Shown: one piece after another, positions 1-7,043 of the stretch
Layout: each line of letters begins with the position of its first letter
How positions within the stretch are numbered: the first letter of the stretch is position 1
IMG/VR virus record: IMGVR_UViG_3300030012_001890
Location: 1 to 29,489 of that record
Reading direction: 5' to 3' (one strand)
Source: a virus
Length of the DNA stretch: 29,489 bases
Made by a program: the position numbers and the translations under genes
The notes under the pieces: generated by a model
Told to the model about the DNA's origin: nothing
Seen by the model: the letters and a program-made list of their open reading frames with translations, nothing else
The model's database searches: none

Positions 1-543
1 CTTAAGGTAATGACTTATCAAGTCTTTATGCGATCCTCTTCGCTGTTTAGCATCTGACATATCAGAAAAAGGATTACCCTTAAACTTTTGTACAGACACT
101 TTGTTTTCAACTTGTCCTACATTGACTCCAGCTTTTGTTTCAAATTCAGTAACTATGTCACGCAAAAGAGATAAATCATCTACCTTCTCAAATTTTTCTC
201 TTTTCGTTTCAGGAATTTTATTTAGAAGAGATTCTCTTTCTTGATTTACATAATTAGAAAAAGATTCATTAACCTCATTAAACTTGGCTTCAAGATCTTT
301 ATTCTTATTTTGTTCCTCAACTAATAGAGCTTTGTATTCGCCTTGCTCTTCTAAACTCTTTTTACGCTGTTCTTCCTGTGCAGTTGCTATGTCGTCCATT
401 TTAGACTTTAACTCATTTCTTTCTTTGACTAGCTCCTGAAAACGATAATATGGAACAGCTTCTTGTGTCTTTTTTTCGTCTTGACTGACTTGAGGTTCTT
501 TTACAGCTTCCTCAACGGCTGTATTCTGCGTTTCTTCAGACAT
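1..543 (-). CDS. Capsid scaffolding-like protein, partial (C-terminus beyond left edge)
   Basis: Reading leftward from an ATG at 543, 181 codons are open to the first base of the window with no stop, so the C-terminus is missing. An AAGGAG sits just upstream of the ATG. The product starts MSEETQNTAVEEAVKE and is very acidic for about 35 residues. It continues as a long charged helical stretch rich in E, K and Q (residues about 40-110, probable coiled coil) and ends near the edge with GNPFSDMSDAKQRRGS. This composition is typical of phage scaffolding proteins, which fill and shape the procapsid and are then lost. Catalytic residues are not seen, so a protease-scaffold fusion is not supported in the visible part. 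The major capsid gene would be expected next, off the left edge. The role is inferred from composition and from the divergent terminase and portal neighbours. Confidence 0.65.
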   Translation of the reverse strand, partial: MSEETQNTAVEEAVKEPQVSQDEKKTQEAVPYYRFQELVKERNELKSKMDDIATAQEEQRKKSLEEQGEYKALLVEEQNKNKDLEAKFNEVNESFSNYVNQERESLLNKIPETKREKFEKVDDLSLLRDIVTEFETKAGVNVGQVENKVSVQKFKGNPFSDMSDAKQRRGSHKDLISHYLK

Positions 544-611
544 TTTAACTCCTTATGTGGATTATTATATGCCATTAAGTTAATTATACTTTAAATTAAT
601 GACAATTATAA
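544..611. promoter_or_regulatory. Short divergent promoter region between scaffold and terminase
   Basis: This 68-base A+T-rich gap separates the divergent scaffold (minus) and large terminase (plus) genes. On the minus strand a perfect TATAAT lies at 564-569, about 20 bases before the scaffold start. On the plus strand TATACT lies at 585-590. Neither has a good -35 box at the right distance. The terminase ATG lacks a recognisable Shine-Dalgarno, whereas the scaffold has a strong one. Both -10 assignments are inferences. Confidence 0.35.
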
Positions 612-1931
612 ATGTCAAAGAAAATTAAAGAGTTTGAGTTTAAACAAAAGTGGTTTGACTATATGAAGTATAAACCACACGAAGGGCAGAGAAAATTACA
701 TTTTCCCGATAAACCTGACGCTTCTTATTTCGTGAACATCTGTGGTAGAAGGTATGGTAAAACTACTGCAGCATTCCGTGAAGCTGAATTTTACGCAGCA
801 CAACCAAATAAAAAAATATGGCTTGTTGGATTATCGTACAAAAAATCAAGATTAATGTTTCGTGAAATATGGAAAGATATGGTAGCAGGTAAAGCAAACG
901 ATATTGATAGAGCATCAGAAAAAGAACAGTATATAAAATTTAAATGGGGAACTACTGTTGAAGGTATGTCTTGTGAAAACCCAGACTCGCTAGTCGGAGA
1001 AGGAGTAGATTTATTAATTATAGATGAGGCAGCAAAAATGCCAAGAAGAATATGGGATATGTATTTATCTCCAACTCTTGTAGATAGAAAAGGTAAAGCC
1101 ATCTTTATTACTACACCTGAAGGATTTAATTGGATATATGATTTATTTCTTTTAGGGCAAACAGATCCTCAATGGTATTCACAACAATCTCCAAGTTGGG
1201 AAAATCAATATGCCTTTCCAGAAGGAAAGAATGATTCTTTTATACAAGAAAGAAAAAGAAATATGTCTAAAGAATTATTTGACCAAGAATTTGCTGCTAA
1301 GTTTACTTCAATGGAAGGAAGAGTATATCCATTTGATAGAGATTTAGATGTCGGTAATGTTCCATACCAAGAAAATCTTCCTACTTATTGTTCAATGGAC
1401 TTTGGATTTAGAATGCCATCAGTTTTATGGTTTCAAACATTTAAGCAAGATGGTAATTGGCATATCAATATTATTGATGAAATAATTCACGAAAAAAATA
1501 TACCTACTGATAAATTAGCAGAAATGATAAAAAAGAAAAATTATCCTGTGATAACTTATTATGGCGATCCTGCTGGTAGCTTTGTGCAAGGACAATCTGG
1601 ACTTGGAGATATTCACATCTTACGCAGACACGGAATTTATGTAGAATACAGAATGGATAAACTATCTCGTGATATACAATCTGGTGTAAGTTATTGTCGT
1701 GGATTTTTTGAAAATGCAGATGGACTAAGAAGAATTAAAGTAGATAAAAAATGTGTAGGTATTGCTGAAGATTTTGAAGGATATAGATTTCCAGAAGCAG
1801 TAGAAGGCAAAGCTATCTCTAATAACCCAATCAAAGATGGATACTATGAACACGGCTGCGATGCTTTCAGATATTTTATCTTGAATAGATTTCCAATTAG
1901 AAGTAATTTCGTTGGAAGAATACCAAGATAA
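612..1931 (+). CDS. terL: Terminase large subunit (ATPase and nuclease)
   Basis: This is the motor that packages DNA into the prohead and cuts concatemers. At 439 residues it has the usual length. Walker A is GRRYGKT at residues 45-51 and Walker B is LLIIDEA at 134-140, followed by the coupling motif TTPEG around 168-171. The C-terminal RNase H-like nuclease shows its acidic residues in SMDFGF (D263), YYGDP (D319) and a late HGCDAFRYF. The start at 612 is the first ATG consistent with the conserved N-terminus, but it has no clear ribosome-binding site, which is unusual in this genome. The portal gene follows after 12 bases, so the two are probably co-transcribed. The family assignment is firm; the packaging type (cos or pac) cannot be read from this sequence. 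Confidence 0.95.
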   Translation: MSKKIKEFEFKQKWFDYMKYKPHEGQRKLHFPDKPDASYFVNICGRRYGKTTAAFREAEFYAAQPNKKIWLVGLSYKKSRLMFREIWKDMVAGKANDIDRASEKEQYIKFKWGTTVEGMSCENPDSLVGEGVDLLIIDEAAKMPRRIWDMYLSPTLVDRKGKAIFITTPEGFNWIYDLFLLGQTDPQWYSQQSPSWENQYAFPEGKNDSFIQERKRNMSKELFDQEFAAKFTSMEGRVYPFDRDLDVGNVPYQENLPTYCSMDFGFRMPSVLWFQTFKQDGNWHINIIDEIIHEKNIPTDKLAEMIKKKNYPVITYYGDPAGSFVQGQSGLGDIHILRRHGIYVEYRMDKLSRDIQSGVSYCRGFFENADGLRRIKVDKKCVGIAEDFEGYRFPEAVEGKAISNNPIKDGYYEHGCDAFRYFILNRFPIRSNFVGRIPR

Positions 1932-1943
1932 AAGGAACACTAA

Positions 1944-3239
1944 ATGGTTTTAACTCCACAAGAGATTATAAAAGATTCATTAACTAATTTTAAAGAAGAA
2001 CAAGCTAAAGCTAGAAGAGAAGAAGTAAGAAAGTTTTTAGATTATTATTCTGGTTCTTTGACAGACCAATACATTGAAGGATATTTTAAATCAGATGCCT
2101 TCCAAGAAATACCACACTACAATACAAACATTGTAAAGAAGTTTGTAAATCGTATGTCAAAAATTTATACTATCGGTGCTAAGAGAAATGTAAATGACAG
2201 ATATGTTGATTTGTCATCAGTTAAGAATGCTCGTATGAAACAAATGGAACGAATGACTCGTTTGCTTGGTACTTGTGCAACTTATGTTATGTATGATGAA
2301 ATGGAAGAACGATTTGAGTATCGTCCTATTTATTATTTCGAACCATACTTTGGTGACAATCCGTACAAACCTGAAGCTATTGTATATCCAATGATGCACG
2401 GACACGCAGATTTATCTGATACAAATGATTTAATGTATGCTTACTGGGATAGTGAATTGCATATTAAATTTGATGACAATGGAAACATCATAGAAGAAAT
2501 ACAGCACAATCTTGGTGTGCTGCCTTTTGTATTTACACACAGAGAAGAACAGTTAGATTCTTTCTTTGTGGAAGGTGCTTCTGACTTGGTATCTGCGAAT
2601 GAGCATATCAATATCACAATGACTGAAATGCAATTAGGATTGAGATTCCAAATGTTTGGACAGCCAGTAGTAACTGGACTTATATCAGATAATGCAAATG
2701 TCAGAGCAGGATCAGATGAAATATTAACATTGCCAGAGGGAAGTAATTACGACATCGTATCTCCAGAAGGAAATGTAAGAGATGTTATTGAAAACATTAA
2801 GTGGCAAATAGAATTAGTCGCATTGAATAATCACTTGTTCGTTACTTTTGCACAATCAGGTGGTGAAGTACCAAGTGGTATCTCTTTAATGATTAAAGAC
2901 TTAGAACGCCACGAAGATTTTATTGATGACAAAGAATTATATCGTCAATACGAAAAAGATTTCTATAAAGTAGAATATGCTTTATCAGAATTAAACAGCT
3001 TAGGTTTACCAAAACCATCAGAGTTTAAAGTAGACTTCTCCGAAGTTGAATACCCTATGACTACTCAAGATAAGATTATGTTAAATGAATACAAGTTAAA
3101 ACATAACTTAACTACTCAAGCAGAATTGTTAGCAGAAGAAAATAGAGATTTAACTATTGAAGATGCTATACAAGTAATCGCAGATAATAAATCAATGAAT
3201 GAAGTAGAGCTAGTCGATGAAGGTAACAGTCAAGAGTAA
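1944..3239 (+). CDS. Portal protein (SPP1 gp6-like)
   Basis: This protein forms the dodecameric ring at the capsid vertex through which DNA enters and to which terminase and the neck attach. The 431-residue product has the SPP1/gp6-type layout. An N-terminal helical segment leads into IPHYNTNIVKKFVNRMSKIY (about residues 56-75), resembling the conserved start of the wing domain. A beta-rich centre follows, and then the stem and crown helices ending in an acidic tail. AAAGGAAC stands upstream of the ATG. It follows the large terminase directly and overlaps the next gene by 23 bases, a common terL-portal-morphogenesis order. Confidence 0.88.
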   Translation: MVLTPQEIIKDSLTNFKEEQAKARREEVRKFLDYYSGSLTDQYIEGYFKSDAFQEIPHYNTNIVKKFVNRMSKIYTIGAKRNVNDRYVDLSSVKNARMKQMERMTRLLGTCATYVMYDEMEERFEYRPIYYFEPYFGDNPYKPEAIVYPMMHGHADLSDTNDLMYAYWDSELHIKFDDNGNIIEEIQHNLGVLPFVFTHREEQLDSFFVEGASDLVSANEHINITMTEMQLGLRFQMFGQPVVTGLISDNANVRAGSDEILTLPEGSNYDIVSPEGNVRDVIENIKWQIELVALNNHLFVTFAQSGGEVPSGISLMIKDLERHEDFIDDKELYRQYEKDFYKVEYALSELNSLGLPKPSEFKVDFSEVEYPMTTQDKIMLNEYKLKHNLTTQAELLAEENRDLTIEDAIQVIADNKSMNEVELVDEGNSQE

Positions 3240-3813
3240 TGTAACTTTCAAAAAATTAAAAAAAGCCAATTTGGAAGAAATGGTTTTTGATAATTTAATT
3301 CGTCCATTGGGCAAAGAAGCAAAAAAGAAAGTTGATAACTCCTTTAAAAACAATAAAGATATTAATGGAGAATCTTACGATGATTTATCATATACATACG
3401 GAAGAAAGAAAAAAGCATTAGGTAAGGGTGGTAATCCTATAATGGTTTTCGATGGAGATTTGAAAAAAAGCATTTCAAAAGTATTAACAAACAAATCTGA
3501 TATGTCTGTTACTGTAAAGTCAGAAGATTCAAGAATGTTATCTAAAAGAGGATTAAACTATGGTGCGTTTCATTTGACTGGTAAAGCAAACTCAAGAAGA
3601 AAAAATCCCAAAGTAAGAAAATGGTTCTTTACTAGCGATGAGTTAAAAAATAATGCAATACTTTTAGAGGATAGGTTGCTTGGAAAAGAGTTCTCAAAGC
3701 TAAAAGATAAGTTTGCTAAGAAATTACAGTCGCTTTTAAAAACTAGAATGCGTATTATAGGTAGTACGAAGATGCCAACATCTTCAAATTTTGCAAGAAA
3801 TGTAGATATATAA
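3217..3813 (+). CDS. Phage virion morphogenesis protein (gpG / neck-like)
   Basis: The product is 198 residues and strongly basic. The segment from about residue 45 to 95 (INGESYDDLSYTYGRKKKAL, then MVFDGDLKKSISK) follows the pattern of the phage virion morphogenesis family (Mu gpG, tail-completion related): a 'G..y..Ls..t...K' stretch followed by 'G.L..Si'. Such proteins help complete heads or join head and tail. The start ATG at 3217 lies inside the portal coding end (23-base overlap) with a weak purine-rich site before it. The stop overlaps the next gene as TAATG. Assignment is from local motif pattern and position. Confidence 0.6.
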   Translation: MKVTVKSNVTFKKLKKANLEEMVFDNLIRPLGKEAKKKVDNSFKNNKDINGESYDDLSYTYGRKKKALGKGGNPIMVFDGDLKKSISKVLTNKSDMSVTVKSEDSRMLSKRGLNYGAFHLTGKANSRRKNPKVRKWFFTSDELKNNAILLEDRLLGKEFSKLKDKFAKKLQSLLKTRMRIIGSTKMPTSSNFARNVDI

Positions 3814-4034
3814 TGGAAGATTTAATAAAAGAAATATATAAAATGGTAGTTCAGATAAAAAGAATATCTCAAGCCAATAACGATCTGTTAGGATTTGTAT
3901 GTTCTAAGGTTGCTCCAAGTAAAAAAATCACATCACAAGATATAGATTTATTAGATGTAGCTTATATCTCAATGGAGATGTCAGAAATCTTTGAAGAGTA
4001 TGATGTTATGCCTGATGAGTATGGGATTGCTTAG
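3813..4034 (+). CDS. Small acidic protein at end of packaging operon
   Basis: This is a 73-residue acidic, helical protein starting MEDLIKEIYKMVVQIKRISQ. I do not recognise the family. Its start overlaps the stop of the preceding gene (TAATG), so it is translationally coupled to the terminase-portal operon. Its last 29 bases overlap the end of the minus-strand small terminase gene tail-to-tail, so the two transcripts are convergent and complementary there. Confidence 0.6.
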   Translation: MEDLIKEIYKMVVQIKRISQANNDLLGFVCSKVAPSKKITSQDIDLLDVAYISMEMSEIFEEYDVMPDEYGIA

Positions 4035-4674
4035 CTTCTAATTCTGCTAACCTCTCTAACCACTTTCTTTTTTCACTCGCAGTCGGACGCCTTGATGGCA
4101 ATGGCTTTAACCCAACTTTCTTAGCTCGTTGTAATAGTGCGTATCTATTCGCCCTATCTTCTCTTTTCTTTTGCCTGGAGGGTGGTTTGCCTTCTTTAAT
4201 TCTCTCTACTGCTTTCTTTTCTTTTATCTGACGCTTTTTAGGTTTGTCGTTTTCTGGGTTTCTTTCTGGAAGCGTTTCTATTATTTCTGCAACCTCTTCG
4301 CTTTCAGCGTCAAGTATGTCCTCTGCGTCTATTTGTTCAGCTTTTAAGAACTTCTCGAATGGACTATCTACGGTTACATTGATGTTTTTAACTAGTTTAC
4401 CTGAATGTTCTAATACTAGACGCCCTGCCTGGACATTTCCTTCAATAGCTTCTCGAATCATACTATTTAATACCATAGGCAACTTAGCATTAAATGATAC
4501 CATATACTTCTTATAATACATATCAACAAATCTATCATCAGCAAACCAAGATTGTATTGTTCTATGGCTTACATTGATTTGCTCGGCTATTTGTTTTTTA
4601 TTTAAATCAGGATTGTGTATCATTAAATCAATAGCAGCCATTTGATTAGCTTTTTTTAGCTCTATATTACTCAT
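4006..4674 (-). CDS. Probable terminase small subunit (HTH, phBC6A51-like)
   Basis: The 222-residue product has a helix-turn-helix at about residues 24-44 (KKQIAEQINVSHRTIQSWFA). It is followed by LPMVLNSMIREAIEGNVQAG and LVLEHSGKLVK, an arrangement seen in small terminases of the phBC6A51/HTH-transposase-like family, where 'a..AG...L...G' precedes a C-terminal oligomerisation part. The C-terminal 90 residues are highly charged (KKRQIKEKKAVERIKEG). Small terminases recognise the packaging site and load the large subunit. Here it is on the opposite strand to the large terminase and converges with that operon. Its start overlaps the stop of the preceding minus-strand gene (ATGA). A generic DNA-binding regulator is the alternative. 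Confidence 0.6.
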   Translation of the reverse strand: MSNIELKKANQMAAIDLMIHNPDLNKKQIAEQINVSHRTIQSWFADDRFVDMYYKKYMVSFNAKLPMVLNSMIREAIEGNVQAGRLVLEHSGKLVKNINVTVDSPFEKFLKAEQIDAEDILDAESEEVAEIIETLPERNPENDKPKKRQIKEKKAVERIKEGKPPSRQKKREDRANRYALLQRAKKVGLKPLPSRRPTASEKRKWLERLAELEAKQSHTHQA

Positions 4675-4814
4675 TTACCTTGTCCTTTGTATTTTTTCTT
4701 ATAATACTTTTTTGAACCTTTCGTTCCATACTTTGTATTACTGCTCATACCTTGTCGTGTTTTTTTTGCTCCATTTGACTTCCTGGTGCGATCTTGGAAT
4801 AATGATTTTCTCAT
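4671..4814 (-). CDS. Small basic protein, 47 aa
   Basis: The product starts MRKSLFQDRTRKSNGAKKTR and ends YYKKKYKGQGK, so it is nearly all Lys, Arg, Gly, Tyr and Ser. Its ATG overlaps the stop of the upstream membrane-protein gene (ATGA), and its stop overlaps the small terminase start in the same way. I chose this start over an upstream one because of that coupling. Basic micro-proteins like this are common in marine phages, where function is unknown. Nucleic-acid binding or virion packaging is possible but unproven. Confidence 0.65.
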   Translation of the reverse strand: MRKSLFQDRTRKSNGAKKTRQGMSSNTKYGTKGSKKYYKKKYKGQGK

Positions 4815-5026
4815 TTCTTGTAAACTTTTTCTGCTCCTGCGATTCCAAATGAACCAAGTGTCACCCAAACAAATGAGTTATAAATGTAGTCGTTTACCAT
4901 TAATTCTATTCCAATAATACCCATTGCTAAATCCACCACGCCAAATACACACATCAACGCAAAGGATAGAAAACCTATAATATTCTTTTCATTGTATTCG
5001 TTTTTATCTTTAAATAATTCCCACAT
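4811..5026 (-). CDS. Small two-helix membrane protein, holin-like in size
   Basis: The 71-residue product has a charged N-terminus (MWELFKDKNEYNEKN) and two hydrophobic segments, about residues 17-41 and 49-66, ending EKVYKK. It should span the inner membrane twice. This shape fits a small holin or antiholin, but the better holin candidate sits beside the lysozyme at 25266-25637, so this could be an accessory holin or an unrelated membrane protein. The start overlaps the preceding stop (TAATG) and the stop overlaps the next start. Confidence 0.65.
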   Translation of the reverse strand: MWELFKDKNEYNEKNIIGFLSFALMCVFGVVDLAMGIIGIELMVNDYIYNSFVWVTLGSFGIAGAEKVYKK

Positions 5027-5160
5027 TACTTCTCCTTTTTCTTAGGTCTAAATATTTTCTCCCAACGCTTCTCGTATTCTTTTTTAGAAATACCCATAGG
5101 TCTAGGCACATCGCCTTTACCTGCTCCGTTAGGTTTTTTATAAATACTTTCTTCTTTCAT
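5026..5160 (-). CDS. Small basic protein with KGDxPRPMGIS motif, 44 aa
   Basis: The product starts MKEESIYKKPNGAGKGDVPR and continues PMGISKKEYEKRWEKIFRPKKKEK. Pattern 'GKGD.PRP..iS..eye.rW..iF' recurs in small marine-phage proteins from memory; no function is known. The ATG overlaps the stop of the gene before it, and the stop overlaps the start of the membrane protein after it (TAATG), so it is part of the coupled minus-strand operon. Confidence 0.65.
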   Translation of the reverse strand: MKEESIYKKPNGAGKGDVPRPMGISKKEYEKRWEKIFRPKKKEK

Positions 5161-5288
5161 TTACTATATTTTAAAAACTTGCTTTTCTTTATAGGGTTGC
5201 GTTTGAGTTTAGCATTTATGCTCATCTTACGCATTCCATAAAGACGCTTAGGTATAAAGTTTCTTGCTGATGATACAGTTACATTCAT
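5157..5288 (-). CDS. Small basic protein, 43 aa
   Basis: The product starts MNVTVSSARNFIPKRLYGMR and ends KSKFLKYSK. It is Lys/Arg-rich with no recognisable domain. Its start overlaps the previous stop (ATGA), and its stop overlaps the next start in the same way. The unbroken coupling on both sides is the main evidence that it is translated. Confidence 0.6.
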   Translation of the reverse strand: MNVTVSSARNFIPKRLYGMRKMSINAKLKRNPIKKSKFLKYSK

Positions 5289-5428
5289 TTGTGTCTTTTC
5301 TGTATTGGAAAGTTTGCATATAAAGAAGCTCCTTTATGCTTTTTAAACTTACCACTATGTTTCATCAATGAGTATTTACCACCTTTCTTTTTCATAAAGT
5401 GATACCCTCTTGGTGCTTTTACTTTCAT
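5285..5428 (-). CDS. Small basic 'PRGYHxMKK' protein, 47 aa
   Basis: The product starts MKVKAPRGYHFMKKKGGKYS and ends HKGASLYANFPIQKRHK. The pattern 'AP.G.H.Mkk...y.LMkh', then 'HKGAS..a.FpIQK.HK', is one I associate with short conserved proteins in marine phages, function unknown. The protein is very basic with spaced His residues, which could bind nucleic acid or metal. It is coupled on both sides by ATGA overlaps. Confidence 0.68.
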   Translation of the reverse strand: MKVKAPRGYHFMKKKGGKYSLMKHSGKFKKHKGASLYANFPIQKRHK

Positions 5429-5490
5429 TTCTTTTTACCCTTTTTCATCTTTTTCTTTTTTTTCTTTTTCTTACCAGTATGATACGGCAT
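5425..5490 (-). CDS. Poly-lysine micro-peptide, 21 aa
   Basis: The ATG at 5490 is preceded by GAGGAG at good spacing. The peptide is MPYHTGKKKKKKKKMKKGKK plus one Lys, so 14 of 21 residues are lysine. Its stop overlaps the next start (ATGA). The strong ribosome-binding site and coupling argue it is real despite its size. A polycation this small may compact or neutralise nucleic acid, or may only couple translation. Both are inference. Confidence 0.55.
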   Translation of the reverse strand: MPYHTGKKKKKKKKMKKGKKK

Positions 5491-5492
5491 AG

Positions 5493-5648
5493 CTATCTCC
5501 TCTTTTTTAATTTTTCTTTTGGACAAGATTTTAAATAATCTACTCTGGTTTCTACCTTATTACCTGTGGCTAAACCGCAATAAGTAATCTCTTTTTCTTT
5601 TCCTGCATAGGAACAATGTGCTTTTATAAGTGAACAGTAGTCAAACAT
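5493..5648 (-). CDS. Small cysteine-containing protein, 51 aa
   Basis: The product starts MFDYCSLIKAHCSYAGKEKE, with four cysteines at residues 5, 12, 24 and 42 in a 51-residue chain. This is compatible with a metal site or disulphides. The C-terminus is basic (PKEKLKKRR). The ATG overlaps the stop of the FmdB-like gene (TAATG). I recognise no family. Confidence 0.6.
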   Translation of the reverse strand: MFDYCSLIKAHCSYAGKEKEITYCGLATGNKVETRVDYLKSCPKEKLKKRR

Positions 5649-5851
5649 TAATCTATATCCAATTCTTTGTATAATTTACGATCAGGCATTGAACCTGCAC
5701 CATTTATGACCAATAATGGCTTAGAAGGTATCCTTTTTACCAAGAATCTCTCTTTACAACAAGTACATCTTTCAAGTGGATCATCTGACATTTTCTGTTC
5801 TACTTCAAAAATATTACCTGTTTCCAAGCATTGATAATCATATTTTGGCAT
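5648..5851 (-). CDS. FmdB-like zinc ribbon protein, degenerate first knuckle
   Basis: The 67-residue product starts MPKYDYQCLETGNIFEVEQK, matching the FmdB/CxxC_CXXC_SSSS regulator pattern (MP.Y.Y.C..C...FE). It continues MSDDPLERCTCCKERFLVKR, the usual second cysteine pair, and then a short 'GAGSM' tail. The second cysteine of the first pair is absent (CLETG instead of CxxCG), so canonical zinc binding would be incomplete. This is the first gene of the minus-strand operon, transcribed out of the intergenic region to its right. There is no obvious Shine-Dalgarno. Function in phages is not established. Confidence 0.78.
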   Translation of the reverse strand: MPKYDYQCLETGNIFEVEQKMSDDPLERCTCCKERFLVKRIPSKPLLVINGAGSMPDRKLYKELDID

Positions 5852-5957
5852 AGAAGTAATTTAGGGGTAAAAATCAATAAAAAACCACCAAAATTTAGGA
5901 TTTGTAATCTAATATTTTTTACCTTAAAGCATTACTTTAACTGTAATACCTATCTGT

Positions 5958-5979
5958 ATTATAATTAGTCGTTTACGAC
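5958..5979 (-). promoter_or_regulatory. Operator-like palindrome beside a TATAAT box
   Basis: GTCGTTTACGAC at 5968-5979 is a perfect 5+2+5 palindrome. On the minus strand a perfect TATAAT (5958-5963) lies just downstream of it, placing the palindrome in the spacer of a promoter reading toward the FmdB operon. The -35 region is poor. A repressor bound here would block that promoter; the HTH protein at 10680-10877 is one candidate, by inference. Confidence 0.4.
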
Positions 5980-5999
5980 AATTTTTTATTTTCTTGATT

Positions 6000-6029
6000 T
6001 TGATATATACCTTATTAAATTATTACTAT
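6000..6029 (+). promoter_or_regulatory. Candidate early promoter (plus strand)
   Basis: TTGATA at 6000-6005 is followed after 18 bases by TACTAT at 6024-6029. The match to a sigma-70 type promoter is moderate, and the site lies about 315 bases before the first early gene. A+T-rich sequence gives many such matches by chance. Confidence 0.25.
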
Positions 6030-6246
6030 TTAGTTAGTCATTAACTTATACTCCGCAAGGAATACTGGTACACAACCTCTCAAAAGTAAAATCCTCTCTC
6101 TAGGGGGTAAAAACCTAGCAAAACAAACAAAAAAACCTTGAACAAATTAAGCAAACAAGCAAAAAACAAGATTTAAAAAAGGTTTTTAGGCGTTTAAAAA
6201 ATTAGGGTGTAAGGTTGATAATGTAATTGATTAACACCATACAAAA

Positions 6247-6310
6247 AGAAATGTTTAGAAATACTAAAAAAAATGTTTGGATATTAAAAAAAAGTGTTGT
6301 AAGTTGTTAG
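6247..6310 (+). repeat. Short direct repeats 21-22 bp apart before first early gene
   Basis: An A-run followed by RTGTT occurs three times (ATGTT near 6251, ATGTT near 6273, GTGTT near 6294), with a partial fourth near 6305. The first three are about two helical turns apart, immediately upstream of the first early gene. This could be a cooperative protein-binding array. It is low complexity, so chance is not excluded. Confidence 0.3.
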
Positions 6311-6342
6311 TAATGAGATTAACAAACAAAGGAAATAAGACA

Positions 6343-6858
6343 ATGAACAATTGGTTAAAAAAATATATAGCTAGTTTAGAGAAAGAAGCAGTTTTAGATT
6401 ATTTTGAATTTAATAAAGTCCTGACAATTAAAAGAAGTGATATTGAAGATATAACCATAGAATATTTAACTAGTCAATTTATGGAAAATGAATTAATAGA
6501 ATATATTTGTCAAATTAAAAACCATAAAAAGAAAGTAAAAGAAATAAACAAAGCAATTAAAAAAATTGATTTTGATGATTATTCCTTAGAAATGTTAAAT
6601 AGAGAAAAAAAAGGAAGGGGTTTTAAAATGGAAAAAAGACAATACCATACATTTAAAGGATATGAATTTTGCATAAGTAAGTGCTTCTCAGATCCCAGCG
6701 TTTATGAATTAGTAGTTGTAAAATTGAATAATGATTTTATAGAAGAAAACTTTATAGAACACGAAGAGTTTGACAACTTCAATGATTTACATAAATACCT
6801 AATTCTACATTACGATTTAGTAATTTTTGAAAAAGATTTTAAATCATTAGATAAATAA
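6343..6858 (+). CDS. Unknown early protein, two-part, 171 aa
   Basis: The start is taken at the ATG at 6343, which has AAAGGAAAT before it as in neighbouring genes; a TTG 22 codons upstream is open but unsupported. Residues 1-95 (MNNWLKKYIASLEKEAVLDY and onward) are helical and charged and not recognised. Residues 96-171 form a unit that resembles the whole 79-residue protein encoded at 7044-7283, both ending in a '(K/Q)YL...(Y/F)...I...KDFK' pattern. An internal ATG at 6628 with a strong ribosome-binding site begins exactly that second unit. The gene may be a fusion of two adjacent small genes after loss of a stop codon. Confidence 0.6.
   Translation: MNNWLKKYIASLEKEAVLDYFEFNKVLTIKRSDIEDITIEYLTSQFMENELIEYICQIKNHKKKVKEINKAIKKIDFDDYSLEMLNREKKGRGFKMEKRQYHTFKGYEFCISKCFSDPSVYELVVVKLNNDFIEENFIEHEEFDNFNDLHKYLILHYDLVIFEKDFKSLDK
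6628..6858 (+). CDS. Possible internal-start product, 76 aa, in frame within the preceding gene
   Basis: ATG at 6628 is preceded by AAGGAAGGGG (6611-6620) at about 7 bases, one of the strongest Shine-Dalgarno sequences in the region. The product starts MEKRQYHTFKGYEFCISKCF and ends HKYLILHYDLVIFEKDFK plus SLDK. Its length and C-terminus match the separate gene at 7044-7283 (79 residues, ending ITHKDFK). This suggests a free second product, or the remnant start of a formerly separate gene. Confidence 0.4.
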   Translation: MEKRQYHTFKGYEFCISKCFSDPSVYELVVVKLNNDFIEENFIEHEEFDNFNDLHKYLILHYDLVIFEKDFKSLDK

Positions 6859-6871
6859 GAAAGGGAAAACA

Positions 6872-7030
6872 ATGAACATTAAAACAAAAGCATATATAAC
6901 ATATTTTGAGAACTTACACCATATCAAAAAGCAAAAAAGAAAAGAGATGATAAAAAATATACTAGAATTTGTTTTCACTCTCTTAATGTTCTTTTTCTTT
7001 TGGTTGCTGTTGGTGTTGGTAAACATATAA
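6872..7030 (+). CDS. Single-span membrane micro-protein, 52 aa
   Basis: The ATG at 6872 has AAGGGAAAAC upstream, the same leader as its neighbours. The product starts MNIKTKAYITYFENLHHIKK, has a basic middle (KQKRKEMIKN) and ends in a strong hydrophobic segment at about residues 32-51 (EFVFTLLMFFFFWLLLVLVN). It should be a tail-anchored or single-span inner membrane protein. The function is unknown. Confidence 0.6.
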   Translation: MNIKTKAYITYFENLHHIKKQKRKEMIKNILEFVFTLLMFFFFWLLLVLVNI

Positions 7031-7043
7031 AGGAAAACAAATA

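Larger units (their letters stand above)
5852..6342. promoter_or_regulatory. Divergent intergenic control region, possible origin
   Basis: This 491-base region lies between the divergent FmdB operon (minus) and the early genes (plus) and holds no convincing gene. It contains a palindrome (5968-5979), a CTAGG/CCTAG inverted repeat (6100-6104 and 6114-6118), GGGGTAAAAA twice (near 5864 and 6104), a strongly A+C-biased stretch (about 6115-6175) and a 9-bp inverted repeat AAAAACCTT/AAGGTTTTT (6131-6139 and 6179-6187). Divergent promoters are expected here. Strand asymmetry and repeats also fit a replication origin, but no initiator sites can be proven. Confidence 0.5.

Noticed and set aside
6277-6342. 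Upstream TTG start of the first early gene
   Set aside because: No ribosome-binding site; the ATG at 6343 has the leader shared by the neighbouring genes.
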